Shown in pieces: positions 34,082 to 44,178 of a DNA stretch of 64,000 nt. The notes under the pieces were generated by a model. That model did not search any database, had not been told where the DNA came from, and was given only the letters and a program-made list of their open reading frames with translations. Origin of the DNA: Sporosarcina sp. Marseille-Q4063 (GTDB taxonomy: Bacteria > Bacillota > Bacilli > Bacillales_A > Planococcaceae); contig NZ_CP070502.1 of NCBI RefSeq assembly GCF_018309085.1, forward strand, positions 248,001-312,000. Reading direction: 5' to 3'. The position numbers were made by a program, and so were the translations under genes. The stretch's first letter is position 1, and the number at the start of each line of letters is the position of its first letter.

Positions 34082-36115
34082 TTGCAAAACGTTCTCATTG
34101 TCGGGGCGGGGACAGGCGGCTTAATAATTCTGGACCTACTCCAAAATCTAGATTTTATGAATGTGAAAGCAATCATTGACACAGATGAAAGAGCACCAGG
34201 GATTACCCGAGCAAAAGAACTTGGAATTCATTATGGAAGTGACTGGAAAGTACATCTTTCGCCAAACATACATATTGTTTTTGATGTGTCAGGAAATGAG
34301 GCAGTTTTTGCCGAATTATTAAAGGCGAGATCCAATCATACTGTATTGATACCCGATTCAGTAGCAAACCTTCTTGTTCGCCTACTTGAAGAGAATGATA
34401 CATACACAAAACGGATTCGTGCCGAAGTCCATAAACAACGGATGGTTTTTGACTCCGTAGACGAAGGTATGATCGGCATTAATAAGCATGGGAAAGTAGA
34501 CTTTTTTAATAATAGTGCTGCTCGTATGACGGGTACGTCAATTGAGGATGCTATTGGAAAGAAGATTACTGATGTAGTACCAACGTCAAGATTGACCCAT
34601 GTCTTTGATTCAGGTAGGTCAGAGTTAAACAAAGAATTAGTTCTGCAAAATGGTCTTAAAATAGTCACATCAAGATACCCGCTACATGATCATAAAGGGA
34701 AAATAGTAGGCGCATTTGCGGTATTTAAAGATATGACAGAAGTTTTGGCACTTGCAGAAGAAATCACAGACTTGAAAAAAGTACAAACAATGCTCGAAGC
34801 AATTATTCATTCAAGCGATGATGCGATTTCCGTTGTAGATGAAAATGGAAATGGAATACTTGTTAATCCCGCCTACACGCGCATTACTGGTCTGACAGCG
34901 GACGAGGTAATAGGGAAACCCGCTGCCGTTGATATTAGCGAAGGTGAAAGTATTCATATGAAAGTATTGAAAACCAGGCAGCCTGTTCGAGGCGTTAATA
35001 TGCGCGTCGGTGAAAACAACAATGAAGTCATTGTCAACGTTGCGCCGATAATCGTCGATAGGCAGGTTCGAGGTAGTGTCGGGGTCATTCATGATATTAC
35101 CGAGATGAGAAACTTAATGAATGAGCTTGACCGGGCACGCACAATTATTCGTAAACTGGAATCGACCTATACATTTGATGATGTGTATGGAAAATCCACG
35201 GATATTGAAATTGCGATTGAACAAGCTAAGCTTGCTGCACGAAACAGTATACCCGTTTTGCTTCGAGGCGAAGCAGGAAGCGGAAAAGAATTATTCGCGC
35301 ATGCAATTCATAGTGAAAGTGAACAAAAGTTCGGTAAATTCGTGCGGGTCAATTGTACGAATCATCCAGTAAATTTGGAAGCTGAGTTATTTGGCAACCT
35401 TGATGATACAAACACAAATAACCTGAATGACAGTTTGTTTATGCAATCAAAGAACGGCACACTTTTTCTAGACGAAATTTCAGATATGCCGTTGGAAGTA
35501 CAAGAAAAAGTACTGATTTATTTACGTGAAGGGATTATTTATCCATACGGCAATGATGATCCAATACGTTTACCCGTTCGCATAATTGCAGCATCATCTA
35601 AAAATCTGGAAAAAGCGATGCATGATGGTACGTTTTTGGAAGACTTATATTACTTATTGAACAGGATTTCAATTCAGATTCCTTCTCTTCGTTCACGAAA
35701 AGAAGATATTCCGGTCATTGTCGAGAACATACTGATTAAGTTAAACCAAGAATTCGGCATGAATGTAAAGGGAATATCAAAAGAGGCACAAAACTTTTTA
35801 AAGCGCTTCGATTGGCCTGGAAATGTTCGGGAGTTAGAAAACGTCCTAAGTCGAGCAATGATTTATAGCAATCAGGGAAAAACTATTCTAGAACTAGAAG
35901 ATGTAACAAAATCTCTTTTTACCGAAAATCATGCAGCAGAAGATTCTGTTCTTCCAGAAAAAAGCACGCTTGCTTCAATAATGGATGATTACGAGAAAAC
36001 CATTCTTGAAACAGCACTTCGCGAAAATGATGGCAATAAATCGACTACCGCCAACAGACTAGGAATTTCTCTTAGATCACTTTATTATAAGTTAGAAAAA
36101 TTTAACCTCGTGTAA
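34082..36115 (+). CDS. bkdR: BkdR-like PAS/AAA+/Fis-HTH regulator with degenerate AAA+ domain
   Basis: A 677-residue protein, start TTG 34082 after AAAAAGGAG. Residues 1-80 form a nucleotide-binding-like Rossmann segment (VLIVGAGTGGLIIL). PAS domains lie at about 115-220 and 235-345, the AAA+ domain at about 365-600 and a Fis-type HTH at about 635-677. Walker A (GEAGSGKE, 396-403) and Walker B (TLFLDEI, 460-466) are kept. The GAFTGA loop that contacts sigma-54 is absent (ELFGNLDDTNTNNLND, 435-450), and both Arg positions of the FREDLYYRLN segment are Leu (518-527). It may therefore regulate without sigma-54. ptb follows after 15 nt, without a promoter. Confidence 0.88.
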   Translation: MQNVLIVGAGTGGLIILDLLQNLDFMNVKAIIDTDERAPGITRAKELGIHYGSDWKVHLSPNIHIVFDVSGNEAVFAELLKARSNHTVLIPDSVANLLVRLLEENDTYTKRIRAEVHKQRMVFDSVDEGMIGINKHGKVDFFNNSAARMTGTSIEDAIGKKITDVVPTSRLTHVFDSGRSELNKELVLQNGLKIVTSRYPLHDHKGKIVGAFAVFKDMTEVLALAEEITDLKKVQTMLEAIIHSSDDAISVVDENGNGILVNPAYTRITGLTADEVIGKPAAVDISEGESIHMKVLKTRQPVRGVNMRVGENNNEVIVNVAPIIVDRQVRGSVGVIHDITEMRNLMNELDRARTIIRKLESTYTFDDVYGKSTDIEIAIEQAKLAARNSIPVLLRGEAGSGKELFAHAIHSESEQKFGKFVRVNCTNHPVNLEAELFGNLDDTNTNNLNDSLFMQSKNGTLFLDEISDMPLEVQEKVLIYLREGIIYPYGNDDPIRLPVRIIAASSKNLEKAMHDGTFLEDLYYLLNRISIQIPSLRSRKEDIPVIVENILIKLNQEFGMNVKGISKEAQNFLKRFDWPGNVRELENVLSRAMIYSNQGKTILELEDVTKSLFTENHAAEDSVLPEKSTLASIMDDYEKTILETALRENDGNKSTTANRLGISLRSLYYKLEKFNLV

Positions 36116-36130
36116 TTAGGAGGAATTGAA

Positions 36131-37042
36131 ATGACAACACTTGCTTCAATTGTTGAAAAAGCAGCTATGCAAGATGATCCTATCGTAGCGGTCGCTTCTG
36201 CAGCTGATATGGAAGTGCTTACAGCGGTTTATGAAGCAGTAAATAACGGAATTGCGTCATTTATATTATTTGACGACCAAGAAAAAATTCATCATTTACT
36301 TTCGCAAAACTATCGTGAGTTACTCGCCAATGATAAAATACAGATTTATCATACTGAAAATCTGAAAGAATCAGCGGTTGAGGCTGTAAAAGCGGTTTCC
36401 AGTGGACAAGCGCATGTATTGATGAAAGGAAATATTCCAACGTCAGTACTTTTGAAAGAAGTTTTAAATAGCGAGTACGGCCTTAGAACAGGGAAAGTAC
36501 TTTCTCATGTTGCAGCATTTGAAGTGCCAAACTATGATAGACTCTTGTTTGTTACAGATGCGGCCATGAATATAGCGCCAGATCTCGACGCAAAAGCGCA
36601 AATCATCCGGAATGCAGTTGCAACTGCCCATGCATGCGGGATTGATCAACCAATCGTTGCGCCTCTTGCGGCTATTGAAACGATTAATTCTGCGATGACA
36701 CCAACGATTGATGCAGCTTCACTAGTTGTTATGAATCAGCGCGGTCAGATTGACGGTTGTATAATAGAAGGTCCATTGGCACTCGACAATGCAATTTCAA
36801 CAGAAGCTGCCACACAAAAAGGCATAACTGGTCCATCGGCTGGGAAAGCCGATATCTTAGTGGCACCAAATATCGAAGCAGGAAACATTTTATATAAATC
36901 ACTCATGTATTTTGCACAGGCGAAGGTTGGCGCTGTCATCCAAGGAGCCAGCGCGCCAATCGTATTGACTTCGAGAGCAGATAGTGCAGAAAGCAAACTT
37001 TATTCGCTTGCACTTGCAATCCTTTCTACATCAACGAATTGA
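36131..37042 (+). CDS. ptb: phosphate butyryltransferase
   Basis: A 303-residue phosphotransacetylase-family enzyme converting branched-chain acyl-CoA plus phosphate to acyl phosphate. It starts at ATG 36131 after AGGAGG. Motifs include [32 protein letters not shown] and [15 protein letters not shown]. First structural gene of the bkd operon. Works with buk to give ATP and the free branched-chain acid, a fatty acid precursor route reversed or drained as needed. Confidence 0.94.
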   Translation: MTTLASIVEKAAMQDDPIVAVASAADMEVLTAVYEAVNNGIASFILFDDQEKIHHLLSQNYRELLANDKIQIYHTENLKESAVEAVKAVSSGQAHVLMKGNIPTSVLLKEVLNSEYGLRTGKVLSHVAAFEVPNYDRLLFVTDAAMNIAPDLDAKAQIIRNAVATAHACGIDQPIVAPLAAIETINSAMTPTIDAASLVVMNQRGQIDGCIIEGPLALDNAISTEAATQKGITGPSAGKADILVAPNIEAGNILYKSLMYFAQAKVGAVIQGASAPIVLTSRADSAESKLYSLALAILSTSTN

Positions 37043-37070
37043 ACACGTACCTACTAAGGAGGAATTTTTA

Positions 37071-38165
37071 ATGGAAATTTTCAAGTATATGGAAACTGAA
37101 GATTTTGAGCAAGTTGTTTTTTGTCAAGATAAAACATCAGGGTTAAAAGCGATTATCGCTATCCACGACACGACACTAGGCCCAGCTCTTGGCGGTACAC
37201 GTATGTGGACGTATGCAAGTGAAAGCGAAGCAATTGAAGATGCGCTTCGATTAGCACGTGGCATGACATATAAAAACGCGGCAGCGGGACTAAATCTCGG
37301 CGGCGGAAAGACTGTTATTATCGGCGATCCAAGAACAGATAAAAATGATGAAATGTTCCGTGCATTTGGTCGTTTCATAGAAGGATTGAATGGTCGTTAT
37401 ATTACTGCGGAAGATGTTGGAACGACTGAAGCAGATATGGACCTCATTCACCTGGAAACAGACTATGTAACTGGAACTTCTGCAGAAGGCGGATCTTCAG
37501 GTAACCCTTCACCGGTAACTGCATATGGCATTTATGTCGGTATGAAAGCAGCGGCAAAAGAAGCGTTCGGTACGGATTCATTAGAGGGTAAAACAATTGC
37601 AGTACAAGGTGTCGGCAACGTTGCATACACATTATGCGAACATTTACACGAAGAAGGCGCGAAACTGATTGTTACAGATATTAATGAGCAAGCCGTTCAA
37701 CGTGCAGTGGATGCATTCGGCGCGACAGCTGTCGGCATCGATGAGATTTATTCGCAAGAAGCGGATATTTTCGCTCCATGCGCGCTAGGTGCAGTAATTA
37801 ATGATGAAACGATTCCGCAATTCAAGTGTAAAGTGATTGCGGGTTCTGCGAACAACCAATTAAAAGAAAATCGTCACGGCGACGAAATTCATGAAATGGG
37901 CATTGTTTATGCACCGGATTACGTTATCAACTCAGGCGGTGTCATTAATGTTGCTGATGAATTAATTGGCTATAACAGTGAACGCGCGCTTAAACGAGTT
38001 GAAGGAATTTACAATATAATTGGTGAGATTTTCAACATTTCTAAAGAAGAAAACATTCCGACTTACGTCGCGGCTGACCGCTTGGCTGAACAGCGTATTG
38101 CACGTGTTGCAAAATCGCGCAGTCAATTTCTGCAAAATGAAAAAAGTATTTTAACGAAACGATAA
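37071..38165 (+). CDS. bcd: leucine (branched-chain amino acid) dehydrogenase
   Basis: NAD-dependent oxidative deamination of Leu, Ile and Val to 2-oxo acids. It has 364 residues from ATG 37071 (AAGGAGGAA); earlier in-frame starts lie within ptb. Conserved parts: [14 protein letters not shown], the catalytic Lys in [20 protein letters not shown], and the dinucleotide fold [15 protein letters not shown]. Second structural gene of the bkd operon. Confidence 0.95.
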   Translation: MEIFKYMETEDFEQVVFCQDKTSGLKAIIAIHDTTLGPALGGTRMWTYASESEAIEDALRLARGMTYKNAAAGLNLGGGKTVIIGDPRTDKNDEMFRAFGRFIEGLNGRYITAEDVGTTEADMDLIHLETDYVTGTSAEGGSSGNPSPVTAYGIYVGMKAAAKEAFGTDSLEGKTIAVQGVGNVAYTLCEHLHEEGAKLIVTDINEQAVQRAVDAFGATAVGIDEIYSQEADIFAPCALGAVINDETIPQFKCKVIAGSANNQLKENRHGDEIHEMGIVYAPDYVINSGGVINVADELIGYNSERALKRVEGIYNIIGEIFNISKEENIPTYVAADRLAEQRIARVAKSRSQFLQNEKSILTKR

Positions 38166-38199
38166 CAATCGGTTGATTGATGTGGAAGGAGAAATTAAT

Positions 38200-39282
38200 G
38201 TGCAAGCAAAAGAATACAGAGTTTTAGTGATCAACCCGGGTTCTACTTCTACCAAAATAGGGGTTTTCATCGATGATAAATTACTCATGGAAAGCACCAT
38301 CCGACATTCGGCAGAAGAGGTTGCACAATATCCTTCCATAATCGATCAATATAGTTTCCGGAAAGATGCCATTTTGAATGCTTTGGAATCGGAAGGTATC
38401 AGTATTTCAAAACTGAACGCTGTATGCGGGCGCGGCGGATTGTTGCGTCCGATAGAAGGCGGAACGTATGATGTCAACGATGCCATGATTGATGATTTAA
38501 GAAAAGGTTATTCGGGTCAACATGCCTCCAATCTGGGTGGCATTTTGGCCAATGAAATTGCGAAGGGGCTTAATATACCGGCTTTCATCGTCGACCCAGT
38601 TGTCGTCGATGAACTTCAACCTGTTGCTCGAATATCCGGTTTTTCTTTAATTAATCGTAAATCGATTTTTCATGCGTTAAACCAAAAAGCAGTTGCAAGA
38701 AGGTATGCATTCCAAGTGAACAAGAAGTATGCGGATCTTCGCCTAATCGTGACGCATATGGGCGGCGGAATTACAGTAGGCGCCCATGCCGAAGGGAAAG
38801 TAATCGACGTCAATAACGGATTGCACGGTGATGGTCCATTTAGTCCAGAAAGAGCGGGGACTGTTCCCACGGGCGATCTTGTCGATTTATGTTTTTCAGG
38901 CAATTATTTCCGGAGTGAGGTCATGAAATCGCTCGTCGGTGGAGGCGGCCTGGTCGGGTATCTTGGGACGAATGATGCCGTTCTTGTTGAAAAAAGGATT
39001 GCAGCCGGCGATGAAAAGGCAACACTGATTTACGAAGCCATGGCTTATCAAATTGCCAAAGAAATCGGTAGTGCGGCTGCAGTATTGGAAGGCCGTATCG
39101 ATGCCATCATATTGACCGGCGGACTTGCATACGGAAAAGAATTTATTGAGTCAATTTCATCTAAAGTCGACTGGATTTCTGATGTTGTCGTATATCCAGG
39201 TGAAGATGAATTACAAGCACTCGCTGAAGGTGCAATTCGAGTACTTTCAGGCGAGGAGAAAGCAAAAAGCTATCCATCTTAA
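38200..39282 (+). CDS. buk: butyrate kinase
   Basis: A 360-residue acetokinase-fold enzyme producing ATP from butyryl or branched-chain acyl phosphate. GTG 38200 follows AAGGAGAAATT and gives [21 protein letters not shown], the typical N-terminus; an upstream TTG at 38173 overlaps the ribosome-binding site. Phosphate motifs [12 protein letters not shown] and [12 protein letters not shown] are present, as is [12 protein letters not shown] near the C-terminus. Confidence 0.94.
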   Translation: MQAKEYRVLVINPGSTSTKIGVFIDDKLLMESTIRHSAEEVAQYPSIIDQYSFRKDAILNALESEGISISKLNAVCGRGGLLRPIEGGTYDVNDAMIDDLRKGYSGQHASNLGGILANEIAKGLNIPAFIVDPVVVDELQPVARISGFSLINRKSIFHALNQKAVARRYAFQVNKKYADLRLIVTHMGGGITVGAHAEGKVIDVNNGLHGDGPFSPERAGTVPTGDLVDLCFSGNYFRSEVMKSLVGGGGLVGYLGTNDAVLVEKRIAAGDEKATLIYEAMAYQIAKEIGSAAAVLEGRIDAIILTGGLAYGKEFIESISSKVDWISDVVVYPGEDELQALAEGAIRVLSGEEKAKSYPS

Positions 39283-39307
39283 CGGATAGTTCAGGGAGGT
39301 AACTGAT

Positions 39308-40735
39308 TTGGGACGAGAGTATGATGTAGTCATTTTAGGCGGCGGCACGGGCGGTTATGTAGCTGCAATCCGAGCTGCGCAATTAGGACTGAAAACGGCC
39401 CTTGTAGAAAAAGAAATGCTCGGCGGAACATGCTTGCATAAAGGATGCATTCCGAGTAAAGCCTTATTGAAAAGTGCTGAAGTTTATGACTTGGCGAAAA
39501 ATCAAGCTGCAGAGTTCGGGGTAGATACGGCCGATGTATCGCTCGATTTTAGCCGAGTGCAAGAACGTAAAAATGGTATTGTGAAACAATTGCACCAAGG
39601 TGTTACCGGGCTGATGAAAAAAGGGAAGATCGATGTTTTTGAAGGACTGGGCAGAATGCTGGGACCTTCTATCTTCTCACCAATGCCTGGAACAATTTCA
39701 GTTGAAATGAAAAACGGCGAAGAGAATGAAATGCTTATTTTAAAACATTTAATTATCGCGACAGGTTCAAGACCAAAGTCATTACCTGGGTTGGAAATCG
39801 ATGAAACGGATGTCTTATCTTCTGATGGAGCATTGTCGATGGAAACGCTTCCAAAATCAATCATTATTGTCGGTGGCGGTGTCATTGGAATTGAGTGGGC
39901 ATCTATGTTGCATGACTTTGGTGTTGAAGTAACTGTGCTTGAATATGCGGATCAAATCATTCCAACTGAAGATGTCGATATTTCTAAAGAAATGAAAAAA
40001 ATTCTATCGAAAAAAGGAATTACTTTCGTAACGAGTGCACAGGTATTGCCGGATACACTTGTAAAAGAGACTGGTTCAGTTACAATTTCTGCAGAAGTTT
40101 CAGGCGAGACGAAAGAATATTCAGCTGAGAAAATGCTAGTGTCGGTTGGACGCCAAGCGAATGTTGAAGGTATTGGAATAGAAAATACTGAAATCGAAGT
40201 AGTCAATGGTTTTATTCAAACAAGACCTACGTTCCAAACGAAAGAACATCATATTTATGCAATTGGTGATGTGATTGGCGGTCTTCAACTTGCGCATGTA
40301 GCTTCTCATGAAGGAATTGCCGCAGTTGAACATATCGCGGGACTGAAAAATGAACCAATTGATTATAAAAAGATTTCGCGTTGCATTTATTCAAGCCCGG
40401 AAGTTTCAAGTGTCGGGATTACGGAACAACAAGCAAAAGATCAAGGCTTTGATGTTAAAGTTGGTAAGTTTCCATTTATGGCAATCGGAAAATCACTCGT
40501 TAATGGAAACTCTGATGGTTTCGTCAAAATTATTGCTGACAAGGCATCGGACGATATTCTCGGTGTGCATATGATTGGCTCCCATGTTACGGAACTTATA
40601 TCAGAAGCAGGTTTGGCAATGGTTCTTGACGCAACACCATGGGAAGTTGCAACTACAATTCATCCACATCCATCACTTTCCGAAGTAATGGGCGAAGCGG
40701 CTTTAGCTGTGGATGGAAAAGCGATACACATGTAA
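39308..40735 (+). CDS. lpdV: dihydrolipoyl dehydrogenase of the branched-chain keto acid complex
   Basis: The E3 flavoprotein reoxidises dihydrolipoamide with NAD+. It has 475 residues from TTG 39308 (AGGGAGG). FAD-binding YDVVILGGGTGGYVAAIRAAQ, redox disulfide GGTCLHKGCIPSKALL, NAD-binding IIIVGGGVIGIEWAS, and the catalytic HPHPSLSEVMGE are all present. It is the E3 of this operon, distinct from the pyruvate dehydrogenase E3. Confidence 0.95.
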   Translation: MGREYDVVILGGGTGGYVAAIRAAQLGLKTALVEKEMLGGTCLHKGCIPSKALLKSAEVYDLAKNQAAEFGVDTADVSLDFSRVQERKNGIVKQLHQGVTGLMKKGKIDVFEGLGRMLGPSIFSPMPGTISVEMKNGEENEMLILKHLIIATGSRPKSLPGLEIDETDVLSSDGALSMETLPKSIIIVGGGVIGIEWASMLHDFGVEVTVLEYADQIIPTEDVDISKEMKKILSKKGITFVTSAQVLPDTLVKETGSVTISAEVSGETKEYSAEKMLVSVGRQANVEGIGIENTEIEVVNGFIQTRPTFQTKEHHIYAIGDVIGGLQLAHVASHEGIAAVEHIAGLKNEPIDYKKISRCIYSSPEVSSVGITEQQAKDQGFDVKVGKFPFMAIGKSLVNGNSDGFVKIIADKASDDILGVHMIGSHVTELISEAGLAMVLDATPWEVATTIHPHPSLSEVMGEAALAVDGKAIHM

Positions 40736-40751
40736 AAGGGGGATTAGTAAA

Positions 40752-41759
40752 ATGGCAAAAAATCGTCATGAAGAACTCGGTTTATCCGATCAGGATGTCT
40801 TAAATATTTTTGAAACAATGGTTCGCGCGCGCCGAGTCGATGAGCGTATGTGGTTATTAAATCGTGCAGGAAAAATTCCTTTCGTTATTTCATGTCAAGG
40901 ACAAGAAGCGGCCCAAGCTGGTGCGGCATATGCACTTGATAAAGATAAGGATTGGATTGCACCTTATTATCGTGATATGGCAGTTGTTTTACATTTTGGA
41001 ATGACAACAAAAGAATTAATGTTATCCGCATTCGCAAAATCTGAAGATCCAAATTCAGGCGGTCGTCAAATGCCGGGCCACTTCGGACAAAGAAAAAACC
41101 GTATACTGACAGGTTCTTCACCTGTTACGACCCAGTTGCCACACGCGGTCGGCGTAGCATTGGCAGCGAAAATGAAGAAGGAAGACTTTATCACATTCGT
41201 AACATTAGGAGAAGGTTCTTCCAACCAAGGTGATTTCCATGAAGGAATGAACTTTGCAGGCGTTCATAAATTACCGACTGTTATTATGGTCGAAAACAAT
41301 AAATATGCGATTTCGGTTCCTATCGAAAAACAAATTGCTGCTGAAAACGTGTCAGACCGGGCAATTGGATATGGAATGCCAGGTTTCACGGTGGATGGAA
41401 CAGATCCACTTGAAGTTTATCGTGTAGTTAAAGAAGCAGCGGACCGAGCGCGTAGCGGAGAAGGGCCGAGTCTGGTTGAAACGGTTTGTTACCGACTGAC
41501 ATCTCACTCTTCCGATGATGACCACCGTCAATATCGTTCAGCTGAAGAACTGGAGATTGAAAAATCGAAAGATCCAAATATTACGTTTGCAGCTTATTTA
41601 AGAGAAGTAGGCGTTTTAACAGATGAAATCGAAAAAGAAATGGAAGAGCGTATTATGAAAGAAGTAAACGAAGCGACTGATTATGCAGAGAATGCACCTT
41701 ATGCAGAGCCTGAAACAGCGCTCCTTCATGTGTATGCTGAAGAAGGGGGGAACGAATAA
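40752..41759 (+). CDS. bkdAA: branched-chain 2-oxoacid dehydrogenase E1 alpha subunit
   Basis: Thiamine-diphosphate decarboxylase subunit. ATG 40752 follows AAAAGGGGGATT, and gives 335 residues beginning MAKNRHEELGL; a longer frame into lpdV is not used. The regulatory/ThDP motif GEGSSNQGDFHEGMNFA and the SCQGQEAAQAGAAYAL segment match E1 alpha. HSSDDDHRQYR is the phosphorylation-loop equivalent. It overlaps bkdAB by one base. Confidence 0.95.
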   Translation: MAKNRHEELGLSDQDVLNIFETMVRARRVDERMWLLNRAGKIPFVISCQGQEAAQAGAAYALDKDKDWIAPYYRDMAVVLHFGMTTKELMLSAFAKSEDPNSGGRQMPGHFGQRKNRILTGSSPVTTQLPHAVGVALAAKMKKEDFITFVTLGEGSSNQGDFHEGMNFAGVHKLPTVIMVENNKYAISVPIEKQIAAENVSDRAIGYGMPGFTVDGTDPLEVYRVVKEAADRARSGEGPSLVETVCYRLTSHSSDDDHRQYRSAEELEIEKSKDPNITFAAYLREVGVLTDEIEKEMEERIMKEVNEATDYAENAPYAEPETALLHVYAEEGGNE

Positions 41760-42742
41760 TGACGGTTATGTCTTTTATTGATGCAATTACCTTAGCTATG
41801 AAAGAAGAAATGGAGCGAGATGATCGCGTTTTCGTTGTTGGTGAAGACGTTGGTTTAAAAGGCGGTGTGTTTAAAGCGACACAAGGCTTATACGATCAAT
41901 TTGGCGAAGAGCGTGTTATCGATGCACCTTTGGCAGAGTCTGCCATCGCAGGTGTTGGAATCGGGGCTGCAATGTACGGTTTGCGTCCAATTGCAGAAAT
42001 GCAATTTGCAGACTTTATCATGCCAGCGGTGAACCAAATTGTTTCAGAAGCTGCAAAAATTCGTTACCGTTCCAATAATGATTGGTCTTGTCCAATTGTT
42101 ATTCGCGCACCATTTGGCGGCGGTGTCCACGGGGCGCTTTATCACTCGCAATCCGTTGAAGCGATGTTTGCAAGCACACCGGGGTTGAAAATCGTTATTC
42201 CGTCTACGCCTTATGATGCGAAAGGTCTTTTAAAAGCAGCGATTCGAGATGAAGATCCGGTCTTGTTTTTCGAACACAAACGTGCTTACCGGTTAATTAA
42301 AGGTCAAGTTCCAGACGACGATTACGTGCTCCCAATCGGGAAAGCGGATGTAAAACGTGAAGGTGATGACATTACGATTATCACATACGGTCTTTGCGTG
42401 CACTTTGCCCTGCAAGCTGCAGAACGTCTTGCTGAAGATGGTATTTCAACTCATATTCTTGATTTACGGACAGTGTACCCACTTGATAAAGAAGCGATTA
42501 TTGAAGCCGCTTCGAAAACTGGAAAAGTACTTCTCATAACTGAAGACAATATGGAAGGCAGCATTATGGGAGAAGTCGCTGCAATTATTTCCGAAAACTG
42601 CTTGTTTGACCTAGATGCGCCTATAAAACGTATTGCGGGTCCAGATGTACCGGCAATGCCATATGCACCGACAATGGAACGATTCTTTATGATGAACCCT
42701 GACAAAGTCGAAAAAGCAGCGCGTGATCTTGCTGAGTTTTAA
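41759..42742 (+). CDS. bkdAB: branched-chain 2-oxoacid dehydrogenase E1 beta subunit
   Basis: A 327-residue partner of BkdAA. GEDVGLKGGVFKATQGL, DAPLAESAIAGVGIGAAMYG and IRAPFGGGVHGALYHSQSVEA are typical of E1 beta; the C-terminal domain ends with VPAMPYAPTMERFFMMNPDKV. Start ATG 41759 overlaps the bkdAA stop (TAATG) with GGGGGGAACG in front. Confidence 0.95.
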   Translation: MTVMSFIDAITLAMKEEMERDDRVFVVGEDVGLKGGVFKATQGLYDQFGEERVIDAPLAESAIAGVGIGAAMYGLRPIAEMQFADFIMPAVNQIVSEAAKIRYRSNNDWSCPIVIRAPFGGGVHGALYHSQSVEAMFASTPGLKIVIPSTPYDAKGLLKAAIRDEDPVLFFEHKRAYRLIKGQVPDDDYVLPIGKADVKREGDDITIITYGLCVHFALQAAERLAEDGISTHILDLRTVYPLDKEAIIEAASKTGKVLLITEDNMEGSIMGEVAAIISENCLFDLDAPIKRIAGPDVPAMPYAPTMERFFMMNPDKVEKAARDLAEF

Positions 42743-42762
42743 AAGAGATGGAGGTAAATTGA

Positions 42763-44073
42763 TTGGCTATTGAAAATATCTTAATGCCGCAACTCGGTGA
42801 AAGCGTAACTGAAGGCACAATCGAGAAATGGCTAGTAAAACCTGGCGATACGGTCAATAAGTATGATCCACTCGCTGAAGTGAACACGGACAAAGTAAAT
42901 GCCGAAGTTCCTTCTTCGTTTGGTGGAACGATTAAAGAATTAATCGCACAAGAAGGTGAAACGCTTGAGGTCGGCGCAATTATTTGTGTGATTGAAACTG
43001 AAGCTGGTAGCGAAGAATCAGAACCGCAAATAGCAGCGTCACCCGCAAAACCGGAGCCTGCTAATGAGATGCCGGCAGAAGGTTCACTTCAACCGACTTC
43101 GCCGATTAAACAGGATAGAAGTGAAAGCGGACGATACTCACCTGCAGTTTTGCGTTTATCACAAGAAAACAATATCGATTTATCACTTGTTGAAGGCACA
43201 GGGCGTGGTGGACGAATCACGCGTAAAGATTTATTAGCTATTATCGAAAGTGGCGAAATGCCAAAAGCTGCACCAGTTCAAGAGGCTTCTGCGCCGACGC
43301 CAACGCCATCGCAAGAACCAACAAAAGCAGCACCTGCGGGGCAGCCGAAAACTGAAGTGCCGGTGATGGCTGGCGACGTTGAAATTCCAGTCACGGGCGT
43401 ACGCCGTGCGATTGCGAATAATATGCTGCGTTCGAAACATGAAGCGCCGCATGCTTGGATGACTGTTGAAGTTGACGTAACGAATTTAGTTGCCTACCGC
43501 GATTCATTGAAAAATGAATTCAAACAGAAGGAAGGCTTCAATTTAACATACTTTGCATTTTTTGTTAAAGCAGTATCACAAGCATTGAAGGAATTCCCGA
43601 TGATGAATTCGATGTGGGCTGGAGACAAAATCATTCAGAAAAAAGATATTAACATTTCGATTGCTGTTGCAACGGAAGATTCTTTGTTTGTTCCGGTTAT
43701 TAATCATGCCGATGAAAAAACAATCAAAGGAATCGGCCGTGATATTCAGGAATTGGCTACGAAGGTGCGTACTGGAAAATTGAAATCAGCTGAAATGCAA
43801 GGCGGAACGTTCACCGTGAACAATACCGGTTCATTTGGTTCCGTTCAATCCATGGGGATTATTAATCATCCACAAGCTGCAATTCTTCAAGTCGAGTCGA
43901 TTGTGAAGCGTCCTGTCATCATGAACGGCGGTATGATTGCCGCGCGCGATATGGTTAACTTGTGCTTGTCACTTGATCACCGAGTACTTGACGGACTCGT
44001 TTGCGGACGTTTCCTTGCACGTGTTAAAGAAATTCTTGAAAACGTATCGGCAGACAACACATCTATTTACTAA
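42763..44073 (+). CDS. bkdB: branched-chain 2-oxoacid dehydrogenase E2 component (lipoamide acyltransferase)
   Basis: A 436-residue core subunit, start TTG 42763 (GATGGAGGTAA). The lipoyl domain (about 1-75) has the lipoyl-Lys in EVNTDKVNAEVPS. A Pro/Ala linker leads to the peripheral-subunit-binding domain (YSPAVLRLSQENNIDLSLVEGTGRGGRITRKD, written here as separate parts: SPAVLRLSQEN and GRGGRITRKD). Another linker precedes the catalytic domain, ending with the HxxxDG active site (LDHRVLDG). Last gene of the bkd operon. Confidence 0.94.
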   Translation: MAIENILMPQLGESVTEGTIEKWLVKPGDTVNKYDPLAEVNTDKVNAEVPSSFGGTIKELIAQEGETLEVGAIICVIETEAGSEESEPQIAASPAKPEPANEMPAEGSLQPTSPIKQDRSESGRYSPAVLRLSQENNIDLSLVEGTGRGGRITRKDLLAIIESGEMPKAAPVQEASAPTPTPSQEPTKAAPAGQPKTEVPVMAGDVEIPVTGVRRAIANNMLRSKHEAPHAWMTVEVDVTNLVAYRDSLKNEFKQKEGFNLTYFAFFVKAVSQALKEFPMMNSMWAGDKIIQKKDINISIAVATEDSLFVPVINHADEKTIKGIGRDIQELATKVRTGKLKSAEMQGGTFTVNNTGSFGSVQSMGIINHPQAAILQVESIVKRPVIMNGGMIAARDMVNLCLSLDHRVLDGLVCGRFLARVKEILENVSADNTSIY

Positions 44074-44083
44074 AAAGTTACCG

Positions 44084-44117
44084 CCTGGAACCTGAATTAT
44101 CGGTTCCGGGCTTTTTC
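44084..44117 (+). terminator. intrinsic terminator of the bkd operon
   Basis: The hairpin cctggaacc/ggttccggg with a 9-nt loop is followed by CTTTTTC. Confidence 0.8.
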
Positions 44118-44120
44118 AAC

Positions 44121-44149
44121 TTACAATATTCGGGATGCTCATGTAAAAT
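44121..44149 (+). promoter_or_regulatory. candidate sigma-A promoter of mutA
   Basis: TTACAA (44121-44126), 17 nt, TAAAAT (44144-44149), 30 nt before mutA and just after the bkd terminator. Confidence 0.45.
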
Positions 44150-44178
44150 AGAGGTTAGTTTAGTAGATTGGGGAGGGA

